8,392 nt of DNA from NCBI GenBank assembly GCA_910588365.1, contig CAJUQS010000032.1:1-8392 (forward strand), written 5' to 3'. The DNA is from an uncultured Oscillospiraceae bacterium (GTDB lineage Bacteria > Bacillota > Clostridia > Oscillospirales > Oscillospiraceae). Made by a program: the position numbers and the translations under genes. The notes beneath the pieces are model-generated. The model was not told the DNA's origin and searched no databases. It worked only from the letters and a program-made list of their open reading frames with translations. Of this stretch, positions 1 to 5,249 are shown one piece after another (positions within the stretch are counted from its first letter, which is position 1; every line of letters begins with the position of its first letter).

Positions 1-140
1 GAACGCTGTCTGGCCAGTCTTTTTCCCGCCATACTGCGTCGCTTTCCCTTGCAATCCGTCAGGATTGCTGCGGAAAATCTCCTTGTCTGACGAGAAAAAT
101 CCTCGTCCATCCGGCATCCCCCGGTTATGAATACAGGTTC
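1..140 (+). mobile_element. MITE-like element, copy A (left end outside window)
   Basis: This is a divergent partial copy of the short inverted-repeat element that is complete at 5089-5249. The shared core at 49-72 (TTGCAATCCGTCAGGATTGC and following bases) matches that copy, preceded by a similar CGCCATACTGCGT stretch. The core forms a stem: GCAATCC (51-57) pairs with GGATTGC (62-68) around GTCA, extended by TTTCC (43-47) with GGAAA (72-76). A second hairpin, GACGAG with CTCGTC, lies near 98-113. The right end reads CAGGTTC followed by TTA (141-143); the reverse complement, GAACCTGTATTC, fits the GAnnCTGT terminal repeat of the other copies. If it is about 161 bp long, its left end lies about 20 bases before the window. 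There is no coding capacity. Confidence 0.65.
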
Positions 141-448
141 TTAATGGAACAACCGCCTTTTGCTTCGCAAATTGTAAAGGTGAGAATCCCTCGGATGAGC
201 TTGAAGCGGAGCTGACGCTCTACCAGGGGGACACTTATGTGGATTCCTGGAGCAATTCGGGGGTAGGCCCGATCCTCGTTTCAGGGAACTGCACAGTGAA
301 AAGCGGAAGAAGCTATAGGCTGGTATTGACTTGGTCTATAAACGGATCCGCGAAGTCGCCGGTCACTGTTGCTGGAACTTGTCGTTTCATGAAATTTTTT
401 TGTTATACAGGACAATATGGACATTCTCCGGAGAGGATGGTATATTAA
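131..448 (+). pseudogene. Remnant of a secreted Ig-like/beta-sandwich protein gene
   Basis: The frame is open from 131 to the stop at 446-448. Its translation from about 179 (GENPSDELEAELTLYQ, then DTYVDSWSNSG, then VKSGRSYRLVLTWSING) has the alternating pattern of small secreted beta-sandwich domains common in gut Clostridia: a Cys-flanked start, an 'L-x-L-Y-Q' strand, 'W-S-x-S-G', then 'V-x-S-G-x-x-Y-x-L'. There is no start codon with a ribosome site and no signal peptide. Upstream the frame runs directly into the right end of mobile element copy A, and the last 20 or so codons (after AGTC, about 386) lose the pattern. I infer a gene fragment truncated at both ends. A short real gene starting at ATG 239 is possible but has no convincing ribosome site. 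The family assignment is pattern recognition only. Confidence 0.4.
418..446 (+). promoter_or_regulatory. Predicted promoter of the lipoprotein gene
   Basis: TGGACA (418-423) and TATATT (441-446) are separated by exactly 17 bases, 5/6 matches to each sigma-A consensus box. Transcription would begin near 453, giving a leader of about 120 bases before the ATG at 576. The spacer carries a perfect 10-bp palindrome, TCTCCGGAGA (425-434), a possible operator. The promoter overlaps the end of the gene remnant, and it rules out translation from the in-frame ATG at 417. Confidence 0.5.
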
Positions 449-531
449 CCACAGCGGGGTAAGTGGGACGTCCCGCCGGATGGGTTCTGATGTGACAAAA
501 ATCGTTGCAAAAGAAGGTGAGTCCAATGCAG

Positions 532-559
532 TAATTTTTACTACCTGTAATAAAAATTA
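532..559. repeat. Perfect 9-bp inverted repeat in the lipoprotein leader
   Basis: TAATTTTTA (532-540) and TAAAAATTA (551-559) are perfect reverse complements with a 10-base spacer, ending 7 bases before the GAGG ribosome site (566-569) of the lipoprotein gene. It could be a protein-binding operator or a weak AU hairpin in the leader. The function is unknown. Confidence 0.4.
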
Positions 560-575
560 TGAAATGAGGTATCCT

Positions 576-1721
576 ATGTCCGGTTTCATGAGACATGACC
601 GCCGCGCACGATTTCTTCTCCTTGCGGTTTATCTGCTGGTTCATGTTACGGCTTGTGTATCCACCATCCAAGATCCCGTGACATTTTCAACGGCAGCGGA
701 CCTCGCGGTAAATGAGGTGCCGCTGTGCGGCAATCTGGGCCTTGCCAATGATGAGAAGGTCTATATCCTTGACGCCGATGAAAACCAGGTTCTGCTGACA
801 GTATACTCCGATTATCTTCCGGGAGACGCATACTACAGGAGCGAGGGGTATAGCAGTTATTCCAAAAAAATAATTGTCTATAACTGGACAGCCGGAGAGA
901 TTGCCGCCGAGTACGAATTGCGTACAGATGCGTTCTGTACGGATGGAATTCTGGCGGATGACGGCTTCCTATGCGTCTTCCTGGAGCCAGGAGGAGAGGA
1001 CCTCTATTCCGCGAAGATCGTCCATATCACATTTGATTTACAAGCCGAAACCATTTTTGCCTGCCAAACGTACAATATTGCATACCATGTCCCGGAAATC
1101 ATATCTCTGAAAGATGGGGCCTTTGCCTTTACCTACTACCATGCAGGCGAGAACACTTTTGGAATTCAGGCAGGCTCTTTGGCCGGTGGAATCGCGCCTG
1201 TTTACACGGCCTCAGATGCGGATGAATTTATTGGGACTGAACTAAGCGGAAATGGGGCGCAGTTCCTCTACTATGTATATCGCAATGGAAAGCCCTCTCT
1301 GCTGGTAGGCGATCAATCCTCCGTCCTATCCACGCTTACACTGGAGGACAGCCAGTCCATGCACAGCTTCTGCCTGACCGGCGAGTACGTCGTCGCCGCG
1401 TTACAGGACCAGTCCAAGGCCGCCTTAAAAGACGAGGTTTGCTTGTTTGATTTTAGCGGCGAACTCCTTTTGAGACAGCCGTATGACGTGCTGTTCCGTA
1501 TGAAATTTGACAAGTCAGGGGGAATATTTGCGATTGATATGAAATACAACGCATACTCCATTTTATTTCAGCCGGGCACGGACGATGCCGCGATCAGCAG
1601 GCGAAAACTGGACGTTCCAAATGAATCCGCGATTTTTTATCCCATTAACCGTCAGTCCTGCCTCATCAGTAGTGGAAGTTCACAGCCGCGCCTGCTGGAG
1701 GTAAGCGCGCAAAACCGATAG
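576..1721 (+). CDS. Putative lipoprotein of unknown function, possibly beta-propeller-like
   Basis: 381 residues. The start at 576 is chosen because GAGG (566-569) lies 6 bases upstream and because it directly yields a lipoprotein signal: basic MSGFMRHDRRAR, hydrophobic FLLLAVYLLV, and lipobox V-T-A-C with Cys27 as the predicted lipidated residue. The open frame extends back to 417, but that would overlap the predicted promoter and bury the signal peptide. The mature protein is acidic and rich in aromatic residues, with repeated short strand-like units such as 'KVYILDADENQVLLTVYSDY', 'KKIIVYNWTAGEIAAEYEL', 'VHITFDLQAETIFA', 'EVCLFDFSGELLLRQPYD' and 'YSILFQPGTDD'. These resemble blades of a WD40/YVTN-type propeller, but no blade motif is strict. 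It is probably anchored on the outer face of the membrane. It is alone in its transcription unit, with a promoter upstream and a hairpin downstream. Base composition is visibly less GC-rich than the exporter genes, suggesting a different origin. I do not recognise a named family. Confidence 0.75.
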   Translation: MSGFMRHDRRARFLLLAVYLLVHVTACVSTIQDPVTFSTAADLAVNEVPLCGNLGLANDEKVYILDADENQVLLTVYSDYLPGDAYYRSEGYSSYSKKIIVYNWTAGEIAAEYELRTDAFCTDGILADDGFLCVFLEPGGEDLYSAKIVHITFDLQAETIFACQTYNIAYHVPEIISLKDGAFAFTYYHAGENTFGIQAGSLAGGIAPVYTASDADEFIGTELSGNGAQFLYYVYRNGKPSLLVGDQSSVLSTLTLEDSQSMHSFCLTGEYVVAALQDQSKAALKDEVCLFDFSGELLLRQPYDVLFRMKFDKSGGIFAIDMKYNAYSILFQPGTDDAAISRRKLDVPNESAIFYPINRQSCLISSGSSQPRLLEVSAQNR

Positions 1722-1726
1722 CCTGA

Positions 1727-1784
1727 GCACAGCAAAAGGCGCATACAAACCGCAGCCCAGGCGGTATGTATGTGCCTTTTGTGC
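1727..1784 (+). terminator. Long hairpin after the lipoprotein gene, probable terminator
   Basis: Starting 6 bases after the TAG stop, GCAC and CAAAAGGCGCATACAAACCGC (about 1727-1753) pair with GCGGTATGTATGTGCCTTTT and GTGC (1761-1784), with a few mismatches and a short loop. The ascending arm has an A-run and the descending arm a T-run, so it could act in either direction. The T-tract is not immediately after the stem (TTTTCTCT follows at 1790), so termination strength is uncertain. Confidence 0.5.
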
Positions 1785-1847
1785 AGATGTTTTCTCTAAG
1801 CAGGGGCATATCTCTTACATGCCGGTTTCTCCTGTCTTGCGGTCTTA

Positions 1848-2009
1848 GAAGCTGTACCAATAGGTGACGGTATGCAGATTGGCGAGAAAAATTTTTGCCT
1901 GGCAAGGAAGAAACTCGCAGGAATCCTGACGGATTTCAAGAGTTTCTGACGCAGCCAGACGAAAATTTTTTCGTCTAAGATGCCTGTCGGCGCCTATTGG
2001 TACTGCTTC
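1848..2009 (-). mobile_element. MITE-like element, copy B, complete, 162 bp
   Basis: The element is bounded by 17-bp terminal inverted repeats, GAAGCTGTACCAATAGG (1848-1864) and CCTATTGGTACTGCTTC (1993-2009), matching at 16 of 17 positions. It is flanked by a direct TTA duplication (1845-1847 and 2010-2012). The interior is a diverged, inverted relative of the copy at 5089-5249: CGCAGGAATCCTGACGGATT and GACGCAG match its reverse complement. It folds: AGAAACTC (1909-1916) pairs with GAGTTTCT (1940-1947) around GAATCC/GGATTT, and AGACGAAAA (1957-1965) pairs perfectly with TTTTCGTCT (1968-1976). It contains no ORF, so any movement would depend on a transposase elsewhere. The right TTA is the complement of the stop codon of the adjoining MATE gene. 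Confidence 0.75.
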
Positions 2010-3368
2010 TTACGCCCGGAGGGGGAGGATCTCCTTGCGGTAGATGTACCGGAGGAAGATCGCGCACAGCGCCACGGAGAACAGCTCCGCCAGCGGGAAC
2101 GCCCACCAGACCATCTCCAGCCGCCCGCTGAGGCTGAGGAGCCACGCCGCCGGCAGCAGCACCACCAGCTGTCGGATGAGGGACACGGCCAGACTGAGCA
2201 CACCGTGGCCCAGGGACTGGAAGGTGGAGGAGGCCACGATGGAGAAGCCCGCCAGGATGAAGTGGATGCTGATGATCCGCAGGGCGGGGACGCCGATGGC
2301 GAGCATATTGTCGGACGCCTCAAAAAAGCCCAGCAGCACACCGGGGAAGAGCTGGAAGATCGCCACGCCCAGAACCATGATACCGGTGGCGTAGCACATG
2401 GCCAGCTTCACGGTGCCCAGCATCCGATCCGGCTTTCTGGCTCCGAAGTTGTAGGCCACGATGGGCACCATGCCGTTGTTCATGCCGAATATGGGCATGA
2501 ACACGAAGCTTTGCAGCTTGAAGTACACCCCCAGCACGGCGGTGGCCGTGGTGGTGAAGCCGATGAGGATTTGGTTCAGGCCAAAGGTCATCACCGATCC
2601 GATGGAGGCCATGATGATGGAGGGCACGCCCACGGAGTAGATGCGGCGGATGGTGGCGCCGTCGGGCCGGAAGCCCCGGAGCTTCAGGGTGATCTCCGGA
2701 TTCCTGCGCAGGTTGAAGCAGAGTCCCATGAAAGCGCCGACCACCTGGCCCAGCACCGTGGCCCAGGCCGCGCCCACCACGCCCATGTCCAGCACGAAGA
2801 TGAAGATGGGGTCAAAGATGATGTTGATGACCGCGCCCACCATCTGGTTGATCATGCTGTAGACCGTCTTTCCGGTGGCCTGCAGCAGCCGCTCCAGGGC
2901 GATGGCCAGGAAGATGCCGAAGGAGCCCACGGCGCACACCATGATGTACTCCGTGCCGCCCTCCACGATCTCCGCCACGTCGGTCTGCGCCAGGAAGAAG
3001 GTGCGGGAGAACAGCAGGCCCAGCACGGCGAACACCGCGTAGCTGCACACCCCCAGGAAGACGCCGTTGTTGGCGGCCAGATTGGCCCGCTCAAAGTTTT
3101 TCTCCCCCAGGCTCTTGCCCAGCAGGGCGTTGATGCCCACGCCGGTGCCGGTGGCCACGGCGATCATCAGGTTCTGCACCGGGAAGGCCAGGCTCACCGC
3201 GTTGAGGGCGTTCTCGCTGATCCGGGAGACAAAGATGCTGTCCACCACGTTGTACAGCGCCTGGACCAGCATGGAGAGCATGATGGGCACCGAGATGCTC
3301 AAAAGCAGCTGGTTGATGGGCATGACGCCCATTTTGTTTTCTGTTGGTTTCATTTCTTTTTCACTCAT
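2010..3368 (-). CDS. MATE family efflux transporter (MepA/DinF-like)
   Basis: 452 residues, the usual length for a MATE antiporter of 12 membrane helices, which exports cationic drugs or metabolites across the cytoplasmic membrane using Na+ or H+ gradients (family knowledge). Recognisable features are the first-helix region 'LLLSISVPIMLSMLVQALYN' with 'VVDSIFVSR' (about 21-49), 'LNAVSLAFPVQNLMIAVATG' (55-74), 'GVGINALLGKSLGEKN' (76-91), 'ALERLLQATGKT', 'VINIIFDPIFIF', and the second-half equivalents 'GMNNGMVPIVAYNFGARKPDR' and 'FQSLGHG'. The start is supported by GGAGAGGAG 8 bases upstream of the ATG. It has its own promoter (3467-3495) and a leader of about 90 bases. Its TAA stop coincides with the duplicated target of mobile element copy B. 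The substrate cannot be inferred. It is not a close duplicate of the MATE gene at 6749-8209. Confidence 0.93.
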   Translation of the reverse strand: MSEKEMKPTENKMGVMPINQLLLSISVPIMLSMLVQALYNVVDSIFVSRISENALNAVSLAFPVQNLMIAVATGTGVGINALLGKSLGEKNFERANLAANNGVFLGVCSYAVFAVLGLLFSRTFFLAQTDVAEIVEGGTEYIMVCAVGSFGIFLAIALERLLQATGKTVYSMINQMVGAVINIIFDPIFIFVLDMGVVGAAWATVLGQVVGAFMGLCFNLRRNPEITLKLRGFRPDGATIRRIYSVGVPSIIMASIGSVMTFGLNQILIGFTTTATAVLGVYFKLQSFVFMPIFGMNNGMVPIVAYNFGARKPDRMLGTVKLAMCYATGIMVLGVAIFQLFPGVLLGFFEASDNMLAIGVPALRIISIHFILAGFSIVASSTFQSLGHGVLSLAVSLIRQLVVLLPAAWLLSLSGRLEMVWWAFPLAELFSVALCAIFLRYIYRKEILPLRA

Positions 3369-3381
3369 ATAGTCGACTCCT

Positions 3382-3432
3382 CTCCGGGCACCGCTTCCCG
3401 ACTTATCTTGTCACGCCGGAGCTTGACCCGGC
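3382..3432 (-). promoter_or_regulatory. Possible alternative hairpins in the MATE leader
   Basis: On the minus-strand transcript, GCCGG (3432-3428) can pair with CCGGC (3419-3415). Alternatively CUCCGG (3421-3416) can pair with CCGGAG (3387-3382), which includes the start of the ribosome-binding purine run. The two pairings share bases and are mutually exclusive, so the leader could in principle control translation. This is inspection only, with no energy calculation, and the pairing is short. Confidence 0.2.
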
Positions 3433-3434
3433 CA

Positions 3435-3466
3435 AAAAAGCGCTGCTTTTTCAAGCAGCGCTTTTT
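3435..3466 (-). terminator. Strong hairpin: terminator of the ABC operon, bidirectional
   Basis: AAAAAGCGCTGCTT (3435-3448) and AAGCAGCGCTTTTT (3453-3466) form a perfect 14-bp stem. On the minus strand the loop is GAAA and six T residues end the descending arm, a standard intrinsic terminator placed about 85 bases after the stop of the last operon gene at 3551. On the plus strand it also has a T-run. Its upstream edge touches the predicted -10 box of the MATE gene. Confidence 0.75.
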
Positions 3467-3495
3467 ATGGTAGCATGATTAAATTTTTATGTCAA
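3467..3495 (-). promoter_or_regulatory. Predicted promoter of the MATE gene 2010-3368
   Basis: On the minus strand, TTGACA (3495-3490, full consensus) is followed after 17 bases by TACCAT (3472-3467). Transcription would start near 3460, inside the ascending arm of the terminator hairpin, so the mRNA would begin with most of that stem-loop. Confidence 0.6.
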
Positions 3496-3550
3496 CATAG
3501 AAATAGACAGATTTTTCACGCTTTTCGGCCCCTTTAATTATGAAACCTTT

Positions 3551-4186
3551 TCAGCCGTACCAGCCCCACTGCCGCCGGGTGTAGAACCGGACGGACAGCC
3601 AGAAGGACGCAGCGTTTGCCGCCAGCAGGCCCCCAGCCACCCTCACCTCAAGGGTCAGCGCCGGAGCATCGTCCATCCAGCCAAAAAGGAGGTCGATGAC
3701 AGGGGAGCAGAGGAACGAGCCCCCCAGGATCAGCACCGCCACAGCGCCCCAGAGTGCCAGCAGCAGCGCGCCTCCCTTCCTCCGCCCGTACCGGTAGGTC
3801 AGGGGCAGTGCGGTGGCCAGGGCCAGCAGGACCAGGACCAGTATGGTCCGCGGCAGCGGCTGGCCGCCGTGCCGGCCGGCCAGCCGCAGTCCCGCGGCCC
3901 GCAGGGCCGTCAGCATCGCTATGAGGCCGTAGGCGTAGAGGTACTTCTCCCCCACCAGGACCCAGGGCCGCAGGGGCGACATGGCGGCAAAGCGGTCCCA
4001 GCGGCACTCCTGGTCGGCGCTGACGGCGTTGAGGACCACGGTGAGGGCACAGATGGGCATCGTATCGAGCAGGGAATGGATGTTCATCCACACACTGCAC
4101 AGCAGCGATATCACGGCCCATGCGCCGGCGTATGCCGCCGCGTATCTGCCCGTGACATAGAGATCCTTCCGCAGCATTGCAATCAC
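3551..4186 (-). CDS. ABC-2 type transporter permease (second, paralogous subunit)
   Basis: 211 residues, a small hydrophobic membrane protein of the ABC-2 permease type found in GntR-regulated exporters. I place the start at GTG 4186: from there 'VIAMLRKDLYV' aligns without gaps to 'MIGLLKKDLYV' of the next gene upstream, and AAAGGA precedes it. An in-frame ATG at 4237 would add 17 residues with no counterpart. Landmarks shared with its paralogue are 'CRWDRFAAMSPLRPW' (61-75), 'KYLYAYGL' (81-88), 'LPLTYRYGRRKGG' (127-139) and the C-terminal 'LSVRFYTRRQ' (197-206); about six membrane segments lie between. It is the last gene of the operon and is followed by the terminator at 3435-3466. It probably pairs with the 4282-4914 product around the ATPase. 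The substrate is unknown. Confidence 0.82.
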   Translation of the reverse strand: MIAMLRKDLYVTGRYAAAYAGAWAVISLLCSVWMNIHSLLDTMPICALTVVLNAVSADQECRWDRFAAMSPLRPWVLVGEKYLYAYGLIAMLTALRAAGLRLAGRHGGQPLPRTILVLVLLALATALPLTYRYGRRKGGALLLALWGAVAVLILGGSFLCSPVIDLLFGWMDDAPALTLEVRVAGGLLAANAASFWLSVRFYTRRQWGWYG

Positions 4187-4239
4187 AGCGCATCCGTCCT
4201 TTCCTATCCCGGCCAGCAAGGCGCAGGCCTTGCGCAAAA

Positions 4240-4275
4240 GTTCTTTTTGATACTTTTTCTTTCAAGAAAAAGTAT
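4240..4275 (-). repeat. 36-bp hairpin repeat, copy 1 (intercistronic)
   Basis: Identical over 36 bases to 5051-5086. It contains a perfect 11-bp stem, ATACTTTTTCT (4250-4260) with AGAAAAAGTAT (4265-4275), and the four-base loop TTCA. In the direction of transcription it begins 6 bases after the stop of the permease gene 4282-4914. A further stem, GCAAGGC with GCCTTGC, lies next to it at about 4216-4234. The position and structure suggest an mRNA-processing or stabilising REP-like element. Confidence 0.7.
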
Positions 4276-4281
4276 GACTGC

Positions 4282-4914
4282 CTAATCATACGCCCCATCC
4301 CGCCTCTTCTTGTAGAAGTGCACGCTCAGGCGGAAGGACACGTAGGTGACCGCCACCGCCAGGGCGGCCAGGAGCAGCGCTGCCACAGGGAGGGGCAGCT
4401 CCGGCAGTTCGGGCACCTCCCCCAGGATCCCCGTGATGCCCAAGGCGACGCCCACGCCAACGCCCATGATCAGGATCATCGCCAGCCGCCCCTTCTCCGA
4501 GCCGAACCGGTACAGGGCCGGCAGGCCCAGAGCGGTACAGAACAGGGCGCTGATCCCCACCAGTATGGTCATCTCCAGGGTTTCCATCCAGTCCAGTGAG
4601 CCCGTTATCCGGCCCCGCACCACCGCGCCGAGGACGATGATGGCCCCGGCCAGAAGGGTGAAGAGATAGGCCAGCAGGTACTTGCTCCACACCATCTGCC
4701 ACATCTTGTAGGGCAGCATGGCCGCGTAGCGGTCCCACTTGCTCCGCTCGTCGTAGGCAATGGAGTTGAGGGGGATCATCAGCGCCAGCATCATGGCGTA
4801 GGTGGACCCGAAGCTCCCCATAGCGGGCACCATGCTGAACACCAGTGCCAGCACCAGCAGCAGGCGGCTGGTCTTGTCCGCCACATAGAGGTCCTTCTTC
4901 AAAAGGCCAATCAT
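4282..4914 (-). CDS. ABC-2 type transporter permease (first subunit)
   Basis: 210 residues with about six predicted membrane segments (near 17-33, 37-53, 80-99, 115-134, 144-163, 176-194). The cytoplasmic start 'MIGLLKKDLYVADK', the loop motif 'DERSKWDRYAAMLPYK' (55-70), 'YRFGSEKGR' (135-143) and the basic tail 'FRLSVHFYKKRRDG' fit the ABC2_membrane_5-like permeases associated with GntR/ATPase pairs. AAGGAGAG lies about 7 bases before the ATG, supporting the start. It follows the ATPase gene at a gap of 335 bases, unusually large because a mobile element and a hairpin repeat occupy part of it. A candidate internal promoter (4955-4983) lies just upstream. It is paralogous to the 3551-4186 product, so the exporter is probably a heteromeric membrane pair. 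Confidence 0.85.
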   Translation of the reverse strand: MIGLLKKDLYVADKTSRLLLVLALVFSMVPAMGSFGSTYAMMLALMIPLNSIAYDERSKWDRYAAMLPYKMWQMVWSKYLLAYLFTLLAGAIIVLGAVVRGRITGSLDWMETLEMTILVGISALFCTALGLPALYRFGSEKGRLAMILIMGVGVGVALGITGILGEVPELPELPLPVAALLLAALAVAVTYVSFRLSVHFYKKRRDGAYD

Positions 4915-4954
4915 TTCAAGTCTCTCCTTTTAATATAAAGTTCTGTCAAAGCCA

Positions 4955-4983
4955 ATTATATCTCTGCTTATACGATTTCTCGA
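4955..4983 (-). promoter_or_regulatory. Candidate internal promoter before the permease genes
   Basis: On the minus strand, TCGAGA (4983-4978, 4/6 match to the -35 box) is followed after 17 bases by a perfect TATAAT (4960-4955), about 40 bases before the permease ATG. If used, the two permeases could be expressed independently of the GntR-ATPase part, bypassing any polarity from the inserted element. Confidence 0.4.
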
Positions 4984-5050
4984 TTAAAAGCTTTATTTCG
5001 TTACCGTGTGGAAGCCTTGGAATTGCAACGGGTTGAAGGGCGAAAGCAAC

Positions 5051-5086
5051 GTTCTTTTTGATACTTTTTCTTTCAAGAAAAAGTAT
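5051..5086 (-). repeat. 36-bp hairpin repeat, copy 2 (intercistronic)
   Basis: An exact duplicate of 4240-4275, with the 11-bp perfect stem at 5061-5071 and 5076-5086. It directly adjoins the TTA duplication of mobile element copy C. With the element and one TTA removed, this hairpin would begin at the base after the ATPase stop codon, so both copies of the repeat originally sat right behind a stop codon of the same operon. Confidence 0.72.
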
Positions 5087-5088
5087 TA

Positions 5089-5249
5089 GAGCCTGTTTAA
5101 CATCTCCCCGCGTCCGCCTTGGCGGCATATTTTCCGCCCTGACTGCGTTAAAAATCCTTGCAATCCGTCAGGATTGCTGCGGCTTTTTGCCTTGCAGGAC
5201 AAAAAACCTGTCTCGCCAATCCGAACACGCTGAGATATTAAACAGGCTC
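5089..5249 (+). mobile_element. MITE-like element, copy C, complete, 161 bp
   Basis: Terminal inverted repeats are GAGCCTGTTTAACATCTC (left, from 5089) and GAGATATTAAACAGGCTC (right, 5232-5249), differing at one position. A direct TTA flanks both sides (5086-5088 and 5250-5252). The interior holds the shared core TTGCAATCCGTCAGGATTGC, folding as GCAATCC/GGATTGC (5160-5166, 5171-5177) with an outer stem AAAAATCC (5150-5157) and GGCTTTTT (5181-5188), plus small hairpins GGCGG/CCGCC and CAGG/CCTG. Its first 87 bases match 8258-8344 with one difference, so dispersal was recent. There is no ORF. It separates the ATPase gene from its permeases and its right-hand TTA is the ATPase stop codon on the minus strand. 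Confidence 0.8.

Noticed and set aside
417..575. In-frame extension of the lipoprotein to ATG 417
   Set aside because: It overlaps the predicted -35 box, has no ribosome site, and would put 53 residues in front of a proper lipoprotein signal peptide.
1980..3473. 497-codon plus-strand open frame opposite the MATE gene
   Set aside because: Its translation is rich in His, Gln, Asp and Gly with no membrane or domain pattern. It is the antisense shadow of a GC-rich gene whose own strand encodes a full MATE protein with a ribosome site.
4187..4237. N-terminal extension of the last permease to ATG 4237
   Set aside because: The added 17 residues have no counterpart in the paralogue, whose start aligns with GTG 4186, and a ribosome-binding purine run precedes 4186.
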